Assembly: GCA_900755895.1 (NCBI GenBank)
Contig: CAAEIG010000181.1
Span: forward strand, 1-12,718
From: Clostridia bacterium
Lineage (GTDB): Bacteria; Bacillota; Clostridia; Oscillospirales; Acutalibacteraceae
Direction: 5' to 3'
DNA: 12,718 nt
The notes under the pieces are model-generated. The model ran no database searches and was not told where the DNA came from. It worked only from the letters and a program-made list of their open reading frames with translations. Shown here in pieces: positions 5,493 through 12,718 of the stretch (position 1 is its first letter; every line of letters starts with the position of its first letter). The position numbers and the translations under genes are program-made.

Positions 5493-6740
5493 GTGGCATA
5501 TAGTGAGTTGGTCAAGAGTTTTGAGCGTATCCGGAGCTACATGCGCGAATTCTATGTCTATGGGTTTAAGAGTCGGGAAGAGTACAGCATCAAGAGTGCC
5601 CGCAGCTACGATAATGAGCGGCGAAGAATTGAGAGTTGGATCGGCGACTTTATGTCCTTCCATCAGGACACATCCGGCAAGAATGTATTCCTCTCGGTTG
5701 ACAGCAGGCGGATCCCACACAACCCGCTCCACAAGGCTTTTAAAGCCAAAAGCTTTACCGATAAGGACATCACCCTCCACTTCTATGTGATGGACCTGCT
5801 GGCCGATGGCAGCGCGCTTTCTTCCAGAGAGATTGTCGATTGCATCAATGATGACTATCTCTCTCATTTCAGCGGCGCCTTCTCTCCAGACGAATCCACC
5901 GTGCGGAAAAAGCTCAAGGAATATGAGGCGCTTGGTCTGCTAAGCTCCGAGAAATGCGGTCGTGAGGTACTCTACCGGAGAACGGATGATAACACCGTTG
6001 ATTTGAATACCTGGGCAGACGCCCTATCCTTTTTCTCCGAGGAGGATCCACTCGGGGTGATTGGCTCCTTCTTGATCGATAAATTGGAAAAACCTTCTGA
6101 TAGCTTCCGATTCAAACATCACTACATGCTCCACGCCCTGGACAGTGATGTCCTCTGTGATCTGTTGGCGGCAATCGATGAAAAAAGAGCTGCGGAACTG
6201 ACCGTCAGGAGCCTGCGGAGTGGCCGCGACTATCAAAGGACGGTTTGTCCTCTGAAGATCTATGTCAGCACCCAGTCCGGGCGCCAGTATCTGCTCGGCT
6301 ACCATTACCGGGGGCGGCACTTATCTTTCTTCCGGTTGGATGCCATCAAAAAGGTCACGATTGGGAATGTCGAGAAACACTACAGCAAGTACTTAGGGTA
6401 CCAGGAGAAGTTTGACCAGCACCTTTGGGGTGTCTCAACGGGTCCCGACCATAATTTGGATCATATTGAAATGACGGTCCATTTTGACCCGGGCGAGGAA
6501 TTCGTGCTGCACCGCCTGGAGCGCGAGAAGCGCCATGGTACAGTCGAACTATTGGACTCACAGACTTGCAGGTTTTCAGCCGATGTCTATGATGCCTCAG
6601 AGATACTGCCCTGGCTGCGCACCTTCATCGGCCGCATTGTAGATCTCAAATGCTCCAGCCAGTATGTTTTGGATATGTTCCAAGAAGATTTGGCTCGGAT
6701 GGACGCTCTGTACGGAGGTGGCAACGATGTTATTCAGTGA
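5493..6740 (+). CDS. WYL-domain transcriptional regulator 1
   Basis: A 415-residue protein. Residues 90-170 look like a winged helix-turn-helix (helices around ITLHFYVMDLL and STVRKKLKEYEALGLL, then a wing). Residues about 245-295 match a WYL domain, with QYLLGYHYRGRHLSFFRLD standing for the usual WYL...RxFRLDRI pattern. WYL proteins bind nucleic acid or nucleotide ligands and regulate transcription, often in defence or stress loci. The start is GTG at 5493, 6 nt after GGAGGTG; a GTG at 5484 lies inside that ribosome site. It is the first gene of the plus-strand operon, divergent from the small-RNA array, and overlaps the second WYL gene by 14 bp, so both are probably translationally coupled. 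Likely role, inferred: control of the divergent RNA-array/DUF2828/rtcB side, replacing the RtcR regulator of enterobacterial rtc operons. Confidence 0.83.
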   Translation: MAYSELVKSFERIRSYMREFYVYGFKSREEYSIKSARSYDNERRRIESWIGDFMSFHQDTSGKNVFLSVDSRRIPHNPLHKAFKAKSFTDKDITLHFYVMDLLADGSALSSREIVDCINDDYLSHFSGAFSPDESTVRKKLKEYEALGLLSSEKCGREVLYRRTDDNTVDLNTWADALSFFSEEDPLGVIGSFLIDKLEKPSDSFRFKHHYMLHALDSDVLCDLLAAIDEKRAAELTVRSLRSGRDYQRTVCPLKIYVSTQSGRQYLLGYHYRGRHLSFFRLDAIKKVTIGNVEKHYSKYLGYQEKFDQHLWGVSTGPDHNLDHIEMTVHFDPGEEFVLHRLEREKRHGTVELLDSQTCRFSADVYDASEILPWLRTFIGRIVDLKCSSQYVLDMFQEDLARMDALYGGGNDVIQ

Positions 6741-7638
6741 GATCTACGGAAGCTATTTCAATGTCGTCGCAGCTGTCCTTTCCGAAGCATCCGATGGGAA
6801 GTTGACAGATCGAAGAATGACCGAGCTTGTCCGGGAAAAGGCTTTCGCGGAAAGCGCGCTTGCAATTCCGGCAGCGCTGAAATCCGGAACCTGGCCTTTA
6901 CTCGATCAGGAGTATCATTCCATACTTCACCACAAGCCAACCATGCCTTTGACAATGCTCCAAAAGAGATGGCTCAAAGCGCTGCTGTCTGATCCCAGAA
7001 TCGCTCTGTTTGATCCGGACACGACCGGGCTGGAAGATGTTGATCCGCTGTATGCTCAGGACACCTTCATTCTCTTTGACCAGTACGCGGACGGAGATCC
7101 GTATGGGGATCCCGCCTACATAGCTTGCTTCCAAACAGCACTGAAGGCAATTCGAAAGAAGAGAAAACTGCGTATCCGGTTCCGTGGCCATACCGGCGCC
7201 CGCCATTCGATCGAGTGTATACCTTACCGCCTGGAATATTCCGCCAAGGACGATAAGTTCAGGTTACTGGCAACCGGCAAGCGACGGCTCAACACGATCA
7301 ATATGGCTCGTGTGCGTTCATGCGAGTTGCTGGATGCCTATGATCCCAAATCCATCACGCTGCCTCAGGAAAATTCCGAAGAGCTTGTAATGCTGCTTCA
7401 TGACGAGCGCAACGGGCTGGAACGTGTGCTGCTACACTTCTCCCATTTTGAAAAAGAGACTCAGAAGTTGGCCGATCGGCTCTATCAGATCAGGCTCCGT
7501 TACGACAAGGACGATGAGACCGAGCTGCTTATTAGGGTGCTGTCCTTCGGCCCGGTGCTGGAAGTCATTGAACCAAGCGCTTTTGTCACGCTGATGAGAA
7601 AGCGGATTGCCGTTCAGAAACAGCGCTTCTGCCAATAA
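6727..7638 (+). CDS. WYL-domain regulator 2 (diverged)
   Basis: A 303-residue protein starting at the ATG at 6727, behind a GGAGGTG ribosome site and inside the end of the first WYL gene. Residues 135-205 fit a WYL-type fold (RKLRIRFRGHTGARHSIECIPYRLEYS, with DKFRLLAT in place of the WYL tripeptide region). The C-terminal 80 residues resemble the beta-rich WYL C-terminal extension. No clear helix-turn-helix is visible in the N-terminal 130 residues, unlike the first regulator, so this may be a non-DNA-binding partner forming a heteromer with it. The length is normal for WYL proteins. It is followed after 51 nt by the MoxR ATPase gene. Confidence 0.72.
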   Translation: MLFSEIYGSYFNVVAAVLSEASDGKLTDRRMTELVREKAFAESALAIPAALKSGTWPLLDQEYHSILHHKPTMPLTMLQKRWLKALLSDPRIALFDPDTTGLEDVDPLYAQDTFILFDQYADGDPYGDPAYIACFQTALKAIRKKRKLRIRFRGHTGARHSIECIPYRLEYSAKDDKFRLLATGKRRLNTINMARVRSCELLDAYDPKSITLPQENSEELVMLLHDERNGLERVLLHFSHFEKETQKLADRLYQIRLRYDKDDETELLIRVLSFGPVLEVIEPSAFVTLMRKRIAVQKQRFCQ

Positions 7639-7689
7639 TTCTCCTAAGCACAGAAAAAACCATCATTCGTCAGAAAGGCTGCACGAGAA

Positions 7690-8778
7690 ATGACTGATAA
7701 CGAAACCAATTTGACCTTACTGAATGTGAATCAGATTGTGAGCCTATTGTCCCGGGCCTATATCAAGCTCATCAAAAACGGTACCCCACTAAAATCTTTT
7801 CCCTCCGTGATGCTGTGGGGGCCTCCGGGTATCGGCAAATCCCAGGGTGTTCGTGAGATAGCGGGCAACATCCAGGCTAAGACCGGAAAAAAGGTTTCCA
7901 TCACAGATGTACGCCTGTTGCTATTCAACCCGGTAGATCTCAGAGGCATCCCGACGACCAACGCGGATAAAACCCTATCGGTGTGGCTGAAGCCTCAGAT
8001 TTTCCAGATGGATGAAAGTGAAGATGTGATCAACATCCTCTTCCTAGACGAGATCACCGCCGCACCGCAGTCGGTGCAGGCCGCTGCCTATCAGATCACG
8101 CTGGATCGCGTTATTGGTGAGCATAAGCTGCCGGAGAACTGTATCGTCATTGCCGCTGGCAACCGCGTTACCGATAAATCCGTTGCCTATAATATGCCAC
8201 GCGCATTAGCCAACCGTCTCTTGCACATTACTGTGAAGGGCGATCCTGACTCCTGGCACGACTGGGCTGTCAAATCAGGCATTCACCGCTTTGTCACCAG
8301 TTTTCTGGAGTATAACCCAACCGCTCTCATGCGCTCCGATAGCCCTGAATCCACCTTGGCTTTTCCAACACCTCGTTCCTGGGAGATGGTCAGCAACATC
8401 CTTACCAATATCTCAGAAAACATGGACGCAATTCAGCCTTTGATATCCGGCTGTATCGGGGCAAGCGTAACTTACAATTTTGCGAAATGGTGCACTCTGT
8501 TTTCAAACCTGCCTTCAATCGAAGACATCTTCGCCGGGAAAAAGACTGCTGTTGAGAAGTCTCCGGAAATGCAGGAGGCCCTTAGGGCTGAGATGGTCGC
8601 CTATGCGCGTCAGCATCCGGGAAAGGAGCTCATCAACAACTCTATAGTATTCGCTTGTGATCTTCCTTGGACTTTCCGCACCAACCTCCTCCATGATTAT
8701 CAGCTCATCCCTAAGCTCTGCCCCATTCTTGCAGAAAACGCAATATACCTGGATGCGGTTAAGGCAGGCATGAAATGA
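7690..8778 (+). CDS. MoxR-family AAA+ ATPase
   Basis: A 362-residue AAA+ ATPase: Walker A GPPGIGKS (44-51), Walker B LFLDE (117-121), sensor-1 Asn in AAGN (158), an arginine-finger candidate in RALANR (171-176) and a sensor-2 region PTPRSWE (226-232). The profile is that of MoxR/RavA-type ATPases, which work with vWA proteins as chaperone-like machines that remodel or load cofactors into complexes. That pairing is kept here: the next gene encodes a vWA protein and overlaps this one by 4 bp (ATGA). A poor ribosome site (AGAAAGG, 10 nt before the ATG) suggests modest translation. Its placement after the WYL regulators and opposite the Ro-like/RtcB module suggests it remodels the RNA-protein complexes of this island (inference). 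Confidence 0.9.
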   Translation: MTDNETNLTLLNVNQIVSLLSRAYIKLIKNGTPLKSFPSVMLWGPPGIGKSQGVREIAGNIQAKTGKKVSITDVRLLLFNPVDLRGIPTTNADKTLSVWLKPQIFQMDESEDVINILFLDEITAAPQSVQAAAYQITLDRVIGEHKLPENCIVIAAGNRVTDKSVAYNMPRALANRLLHITVKGDPDSWHDWAVKSGIHRFVTSFLEYNPTALMRSDSPESTLAFPTPRSWEMVSNILTNISENMDAIQPLISGCIGASVTYNFAKWCTLFSNLPSIEDIFAGKKTAVEKSPEMQEALRAEMVAYARQHPGKELINNSIVFACDLPWTFRTNLLHDYQLIPKLCPILAENAIYLDAVKAGMK

Positions 8779-10142
8779 CTGATAAGCGAATCAATAAGCT
8801 CAAAAGAAAACTCCAGGAGGCCCGGTATCGGCTTCTGACACGGGAGCCGGAGTTGGCGGCGCCGCTGGTAGAGATGTTGTTTGTCACCAATGTGGATGTG
8901 CGCCGGATGTCAACAAACGGGAGTTGCATCTACTTTGACGCGAGCTGGTTGGAAAAGCTCGACGACAACAGCTTGGATTTTGCGCTCTGCCACCAGCTCA
9001 TGCATATCCGGTTAGGGCATCTCTCACGCCCGCAGTTTTATAAAGGTGACCGTTTTCACTTTGCCTGCAATATCGTTGTCAACTCCTCGCTTATCCGGTA
9101 TGACTTCACGGATGACAAGCTCCCTGGAATCGGCGAGATCCACCATGAGACTTTTTATCCCAAAGTTGAAGGCTGCGAGTTGACGCCTTACGAGGCATTT
9201 CAGATGACACCTTTGGATCCTTCCACGTTGAGTGATGCGCAGCGCCGCAATCTCCTGCTGGATTCAGATGAGTGGTGGGATAGGCCGAACGCCCGCACCG
9301 AGGATGGGGTCCTGATTCTCAGCCCGGATGACCCTGATCCCGATGACCTAATTCCATCTGAGCGCATTCGAGGAATCATCGAGCGAGTGTGCAAAGGGTT
9401 CCGCAAGCAGGAGATGCCTGAAGTATATCGCCCGGAAGCAGATGATGATGACGAACTGGACGATCTCATCTTCGAGTATACAACACGCCCGAGTGCGAAT
9501 CTCAAAGAGGCAATTCGGGAAATCCGGGGTTCAAAGGACCGCGATGCAGAAAACTATGACAGTAGCACCCTTTGTGAGCGCGTCCTTCACCGATCGAAAA
9601 TCACGACTCACGATTGGCAATCTCTCTTGAACCACTTTATCATGGACGAAACAAGGGACTACAGCTTTACCCCTCCCGATCGCAGGCTGCAGGACCTGGA
9701 CTTCTTTCTGCCGGATTACAACGAGTCTGAAACGCCCAGGCTCAATGTTTTGTTCATGGTTGATATCTCTGCCTCTTTGAAAGATCAGGAAGTGGCCATG
9801 GCCGCCGCCGAGATCTGCGCAGCTATTGAGCAATTCGGCGGGATGCTTAGCGGCTCCATCGGTTTCTTTGATTCGGAAGTCCGACGGGTAGTTCCCATTA
9901 CCAGTGCGGAAAACCTGCTGCAACTGAAGCCATATAGCGGAGGCGGGACAAGTTTCCAGTGCATTTTTGATTATGTTCGGGAACATATGTCTGACAATGT
10001 TCCTTCAGAAATCGTCATCATGACAGATGGGAAAAGCGATTTCCCGGAATATGAGGCCTCATCCGGCATACCTGTGCTCTGGCTGCTCACCAATAACCGT
10101 GTTAGGATCCCCTGGGGGCAGGCGGCGTACTTCCGAAAATAG
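8775..10142 (+). CDS. DUF2201-type putative metallopeptidase-like plus vWA protein (MoxR partner)
   Basis: A 455-residue protein. The N-terminal half resembles the DUF2201 putative metallopeptidase domain: HQLMHIRLGH (73-82) stands where relatives have a zinc HExxH motif. The catalytic Glu is Gln here, so peptidase activity is doubtful. An acidic stretch follows (222-230, runs of Asp and Glu). The C-terminal vWA domain has an intact MIDAS: DISAS (330-334), GGGTS (389-393) and TDG (417-419). It starts at the ATGA overlap with the MoxR gene, so the two are translated as a unit. Known MoxR-vWA pairs (RavA-ViaA, NorQ-NorD) show the vWA protein acting as adaptor for the ATPase. Together with the DUF2828 protein the island has two different vWA proteins. 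Confidence 0.85.
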   Translation: MTDKRINKLKRKLQEARYRLLTREPELAAPLVEMLFVTNVDVRRMSTNGSCIYFDASWLEKLDDNSLDFALCHQLMHIRLGHLSRPQFYKGDRFHFACNIVVNSSLIRYDFTDDKLPGIGEIHHETFYPKVEGCELTPYEAFQMTPLDPSTLSDAQRRNLLLDSDEWWDRPNARTEDGVLILSPDDPDPDDLIPSERIRGIIERVCKGFRKQEMPEVYRPEADDDDELDDLIFEYTTRPSANLKEAIREIRGSKDRDAENYDSSTLCERVLHRSKITTHDWQSLLNHFIMDETRDYSFTPPDRRLQDLDFFLPDYNESETPRLNVLFMVDISASLKDQEVAMAAAEICAAIEQFGGMLSGSIGFFDSEVRRVVPITSAENLLQLKPYSGGGTSFQCIFDYVREHMSDNVPSEIVIMTDGKSDFPEYEASSGIPVLWLLTNNRVRIPWGQAAYFRK

Positions 10143-10151
10143 GAGGTATTT

Positions 10152-10286
10152 GTGCATACACAGGAACAACGTATTAGTCAAAATGCATTGACTTGCCAAT
10201 TCCGGCCATTAACGGTACAATATGAGCACAGAATCATCACCATGGAGGTATTGCAATGGCAACGGATAGCACCCTTCAAAAAATAG
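10152..10286 (+). CDS. Doubtful 44-codon ORF overlapping the TPR gene start
   Basis: A GTG at 10152 stands 5 nt after AGGAGG, which itself overlaps the stop of the vWA gene, and opens 44 codons to TAG at 10284-10286. It contains the promoter of the next gene and overlaps the first 31 bases of that gene in another frame. The composition is unremarkable and no family is recognised. It may be a small operon gene, or a leftover ribosome site from a lost gene. Confidence 0.22.
   Translation: MHTQEQRISQNALTCQFRPLTVQYEHRIITMEVLQWQRIAPFKK
10193..10221 (+). promoter_or_regulatory. Promoter of the TPR-nuclease gene
   Basis: TTGCCA (10193-10198) and TACAAT (10216-10221) with exactly 17 bp between them form a good sigma-A promoter. 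The start of transcription would be near 10228, about 28 nt before the ATG. A TTGACT a few bases earlier is too far (22 bp) from this -10. Confidence 0.6.
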
Positions 10287-11800
10287 CCGATAATCTTCTC
10301 GCGCAATTCGACAAGACTCTACTTGATAATTCAACAGATTTTTCTTCTTGCGACCAAATATTGAACGCAGCTCCCTCTGAACACAAAGGTGGGTTGGAGT
10401 CCCTTTACTGTGATCTACTTTTGGACGCACTTATTTCGGGTTACTACAGGTATTCCGAGATGGACACCAAGCAGTTGGTCGATGACCCACTATATACAAA
10501 ATTCAAGAAAATGGTATATGGACTCGATAGATCGGATCCATACAATTTGCTGTACTACGCCATTATTGATTTGGTATCCGGAAAGAAAGAGAATGTTCTT
10601 CAGTACTTGTCGGCTTACCTAGATGAAAAAATCAAAAGCCTCAAAACAGAGTCTGGGATATTCACAGCTGAGGATTTCACATACATTCTGGTGGTTCCAC
10701 TGAAAGAGGGCTTTCCCGGTATGTGGAGCGCCATAGGAAGAATGCTGGATAGAGACGATGTTGAAGCAGGAATCCCTGAAATGTGTGCTGCTCTGGATCA
10801 CCTGTATTATGACTCTAAGAATGAGAGCATCATCGAGTCACTTACCCAGGTCTTACAGTGTAATCCGAAGATCCTGTTAGCAAAAGAACTCCTCGGATAT
10901 ACCTACTACAATATGCAGATGTTGGGAAATGCACTCTCATATTTTGAGCAATTTGAAGATGGAAAACCCACATCTCGCATTTTCCTTGAGGGCACCGTCT
11001 ACTTCTGGATGGCATGGTGCTACGGAAAGAAAAAGGACTGTCTCAAGGAAGAAGAATACTATCGGAAGTCACTTGAGGCTCTTCCTGTCGGCGAAAATAC
11101 CCTAAATAATCTAGGGTACTCGCTGTATAAACAGAGGAAATTCAAAGAAGCCCAAAGCGTATTTGAAGACTGCCTGCGGCAGAATCGAGATGTGCGCTAT
11201 GCCGCAAATAATCTCGTGCGAACCCTTCTCGCCCAAGGCAAGAATGGAGAGGCTCAGAGAGTCATCCAAGAGCATGAGCGTTTTGTCTCAAAGGATTTGA
11301 AGAAGAGGGCTGAAAAGCCAGTTGGCAAAGTAAAAATCGCTGTCCCAGAGCCTGCCGTTACTGATGTTGAGGCGGAAACGATCGTAGACATCGGCGTAAA
11401 AAAACAGCAATTCTCCAGCGAAAAGCTTCTCGAAGATGAACTGGTGCAGCGGATGGAAATTGGCATTCCTGTATTTGGGATGCCGCTCCGTATATATCAG
11501 AAGCGAGGTGTCTATGGCAGGCAATTTGTTTTGAGGAATGGCAGGCTTGATATCCTTGGGATTGATACCGCTGGAGACCTGTATGTTATCGAGTTGAAAA
11601 AGGACTCTGGCTATGATGACGCTTATGCACAAACGCGAGAGTATATCGATTGGATTGAGGAAGATGTTGCAGTCAAAGGACAGCGTGTATTTGGCATAAT
11701 ATGTTTGAATGATCCGACAAAAGATCTCATTGAAAAAGTCAAGGCTGACGATCAGATGCGGCTATTTGAGTACTCCATTTCCTATTCAGAGATTATCTAA
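10256..11800 (+). CDS. TPR-repeat protein with C-terminal NucS/DUF91-like PD-(D/E)xK nuclease domain
   Basis: A 514-residue protein with a good GGAGG ribosome site. Residues about 200-345 hold tetratricopeptide-type helical pairs (for example LGYTYYNMQMLGNALSYF, then LGYSLYKQRKFKEAQSVF). A linker (350-385) leads to a C-terminal domain with GRLDILGID (429-437) and LYVIELKKD (442-450). This is the D...ExK active-site pattern of the NucS/DUF91 branch of PD-(D/E)xK nucleases; D432, E446 and K448 are the likely catalytic residues. Such domains cut DNA, but some relatives are found in defence proteins. The gene has its own promoter after the MoxR-vWA operon, so functional linkage to the RNA-repair genes is possible but unproven. 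Codon use is more AT-rich than in the upstream genes, which would fit separate acquisition. Confidence 0.8.
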   Translation: MATDSTLQKIADNLLAQFDKTLLDNSTDFSSCDQILNAAPSEHKGGLESLYCDLLLDALISGYYRYSEMDTKQLVDDPLYTKFKKMVYGLDRSDPYNLLYYAIIDLVSGKKENVLQYLSAYLDEKIKSLKTESGIFTAEDFTYILVVPLKEGFPGMWSAIGRMLDRDDVEAGIPEMCAALDHLYYDSKNESIIESLTQVLQCNPKILLAKELLGYTYYNMQMLGNALSYFEQFEDGKPTSRIFLEGTVYFWMAWCYGKKKDCLKEEEYYRKSLEALPVGENTLNNLGYSLYKQRKFKEAQSVFEDCLRQNRDVRYAANNLVRTLLAQGKNGEAQRVIQEHERFVSKDLKKRAEKPVGKVKIAVPEPAVTDVEAETIVDIGVKKQQFSSEKLLEDELVQRMEIGIPVFGMPLRIYQKRGVYGRQFVLRNGRLDILGIDTAGDLYVIELKKDSGYDDAYAQTREYIDWIEEDVAVKGQRVFGIICLNDPTKDLIEKVKADDQMRLFEYSISYSEII

Positions 11801-11995
11801 CGAAGAAGGCATGTATCCAGCAAGACCGTCCGATCAACTAGACAATCCTCGTTTCCTTGAATGAAATATGTTTTATTCCTCTAATCGGTACGGATAAAGG
11901 CAAAGAAGTGATGAAGAATCTTTTCAAAGAGCAGCTTAAACGCCAGAAAAAGTAATGTCAAAAGGCATACCTTTTGACAGAGTGAACTGAACATG
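11801..11995 (+). other. Gene-free stretch with a possible gene remnant and a perfect hairpin
   Basis: No intact gene is seen. One frame (about 11836-11955) reads through without a stop to ...KNLFKEQLKRQKK and TAA but has no credible start or ribosome site, and could be the tail of a decayed gene. At 11956-11979 lies a perfect 10-bp hairpin (TGTCAAAAGG, loop CATA, CCTTTTGACA) with no T tract, so it is not an ordinary terminator. Confidence 0.4.
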
Positions 11996-11999
11996 AAAA

Positions 12000-12060
12000 A
12001 CACGCCCCAAGAGTGCACCAAAACATCGGCGTTCACTTTTGGGGCGTGTCATTTTTATTT
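12000..12060. terminator. Strong bidirectional intrinsic terminator
   Basis: The arms 12000-12015 and 12034-12049 pair over 16 bp (core ACACGCCCCAA with TTGGGGCGTGT, one G-U pair) around an 18-nt loop. On the plus strand it is followed by CATTTTTATTT, and on the minus strand by TTTTTC. It can end transcripts from the TPR gene and from the 79-residue gene on the other strand. Confidence 0.75.
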
Positions 12061-12295
12061 GATATGTTTTGGGTCATCGAGGAGGATGAGACCCGTCTAC
12101 TACTGCGCTATCATGATGACCTTTAATCTGTTCGCCAACGGACCACTCTTCAGCTCCTACAGATCGATAACTGCAATCCCAAGCTGTGCGGCTCTGTGCC
12201 GTGCTGCAGCATTGCAACATCACTTCACCATTAGTCCTCGACTTTTGTAAAGATTATCCTGTTCTTTCCGTGCGATGAACAATTTATGGCAAATC
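12061..12295. other. Intergenic region without recognised gene
   Basis: Only a 20-codon plus-strand fragment (12064-12126, ending RLLLRYHDDL then TAA) without a proper ribosome site is visible, perhaps a gene remnant. No RNA gene, repeat or promoter is evident. Confidence 0.4.
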
Positions 12296-12535
12296 TTATT
12301 TCGGAGTGAAGGCACCACCCTGCATGGGCAGCTTGTTGACACCCTTGTAGTCCACGAACTTGTTGGCAGATGGTTTTGCAGCCGGCACTTTCTGTACGGT
12401 GCTGCCCATCATTGCCTTCATCTTTTCAATCTTCTTATCGAGCTTAGGGGTGGGTTGTCCATTCCGGGTTGCCTGCGCCTTGGCCTGCGTGAGCCGCTGG
12501 TATTGTTGTTTCAGAGAGAGTTCCTGCTTTGCCAT
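12296..12535 (-). CDS. Small basic hypothetical protein, 79 residues
   Basis: A complete small gene with a very good ribosome site (AAAGGAG, 6 nt before the ATG) and a good promoter (12574-12602). The protein is rich in Lys and Gln; residues 5-45 look like a helical or coiled-coil segment (LSLKQQYQRL, KLDKKIEKMKAMM), followed by an extended tail. No signal peptide, membrane segment or cysteine is present. I do not recognise the family. It is transcribed toward the bidirectional terminator and sits between the TPR-nuclease gene and an hsdS sequence, as small accessory genes often do. Confidence 0.7.
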   Translation of the reverse strand: MAKQELSLKQQYQRLTQAKAQATRNGQPTPKLDKKIEKMKAMMGSTVQKVPAAKPSANKFVDYKGVNKLPMQGGAFTPK

Positions 12536-12573
12536 GCTGTGCTCCTTTCTATTACAAGACTCCTATTTTCTTT

Positions 12574-12602
12574 ATAATATCAAATAATATGCTTTTCTTC
12601 AA
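12574..12602 (-). promoter_or_regulatory. Promoter of the 79-residue gene
   Basis: On the minus strand TTGAAG (12602-12597) and TATTAT (12579-12574) are separated by 17 bp, placing the transcription start about 30 nt before the gene's ATG. It overlaps the apparent start of the oppositely oriented hsdS fragment. Confidence 0.55.
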
Positions 12603-12718
12603 GCAATGGCCAGTTTCTTATAATACTCCTTATGAGAAAATCGGTGATGAAGTGCGGTCGCTAGCAGATGAGGTGCCGTTCGACATCCCCGATTCGTGGG
12701 AGTGGGTGCGGTTAGGCA
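12589..12718 (+). CDS. hsdS: Type I restriction specificity subunit (HsdS) fragment, cut by right edge
   Basis: An open frame from the ATG at 12589 to the window end reads YEKIGDEV...VPFDIPDSWEWVRLG, the highly characteristic segment that begins a target-recognition domain in HsdS. HsdS directs DNA binding of type I restriction-modification enzymes. Only about 43 residues are visible. The ATG has no convincing ribosome site and the sequence before YEKIG is short and unlike an HsdS N-terminus or central conserved region. This may therefore be a truncated or silent hsdS cassette, of the kind exchanged by recombination, rather than the start of a full gene. The rest lies beyond the edge. Confidence 0.62.
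   Translation, partial: MLFFKQWPVSYNTPYEKIGDEVRSLADEVPFDIPDSWEWVRLG

Noticed and set aside
11956..11979. Perfect 10-bp hairpin considered as a terminator
   Set aside because: No T tract follows on either strand; the nearby hairpin at 12000-12049 is a much better terminator.

Overview
The window reads like a Clostridia-type (Bacillota) gut genome: roughly half GC, strong AGGAGG-type ribosome binding sites, sigma-A promoters with 17-bp spacers, and protein families typical of that group. This is an inference from style; no taxonomic marker is present.

Its core is a divergent RNA-repair and RNA-surveillance island. Leftward from about 5,300 (minus strand) comes an array of six tandem small RNAs (5301 down to 4697). 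They are closed by individual 7-14 bp terminal stems, and most contain recognisable tRNA-like D, anticodon or T arms. Then follow a Ro60-like DUF2828 protein (helical TROVE-type region plus vWA domain), a terminator, and rtcB (RNA ligase) with its own promoter. After rtcB come a COG3541-type nucleotidyltransferase and a CCA-adding enzyme that runs off the left edge. Together these could bind structured RNAs, seal broken RNAs and restore tRNA 3' ends.

Rightward from about 5,490 (plus strand) lies an operon of two WYL-type regulators, a MoxR-family AAA+ ATPase and a DUF2201/vWA partner. Next, with its own promoter, comes a TPR protein ending in a NucS/DUF91-like PD-(D/E)xK nuclease domain. The 190-bp divergent control region holds a candidate 14-codon leader peptide plus intrinsic terminator on the minus strand, and a perfect 9-bp inverted repeat around the WYL promoter.

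The right end (11,801-12,718) is gene-poor. It has a strong bidirectional terminator, a 79-residue basic hypothetical gene on the minus strand, and the beginning of a type I restriction specificity (HsdS) sequence cut by the window edge.

Working model (inference): RNA damage is sensed through the WYL proteins and/or the tRNA-like RNAs. The DUF2828 protein carries Y-RNA-like tRNA mimics, RtcB rejoins 2',3'-cyclic-phosphate/5'-OH breaks, the nucleotidyltransferases repair ends, and MoxR-vWA remodels the complexes. The arrangement parallels the enterobacterial rsr-yrl-rtcBA operon, where Ro, tRNA-like Y RNAs and RtcB are linked. It uses different parts: DUF2828 instead of canonical Ro, WYL instead of the CARF/sigma-54 regulator RtcR, no RtcA, and six RNAs instead of one or two.
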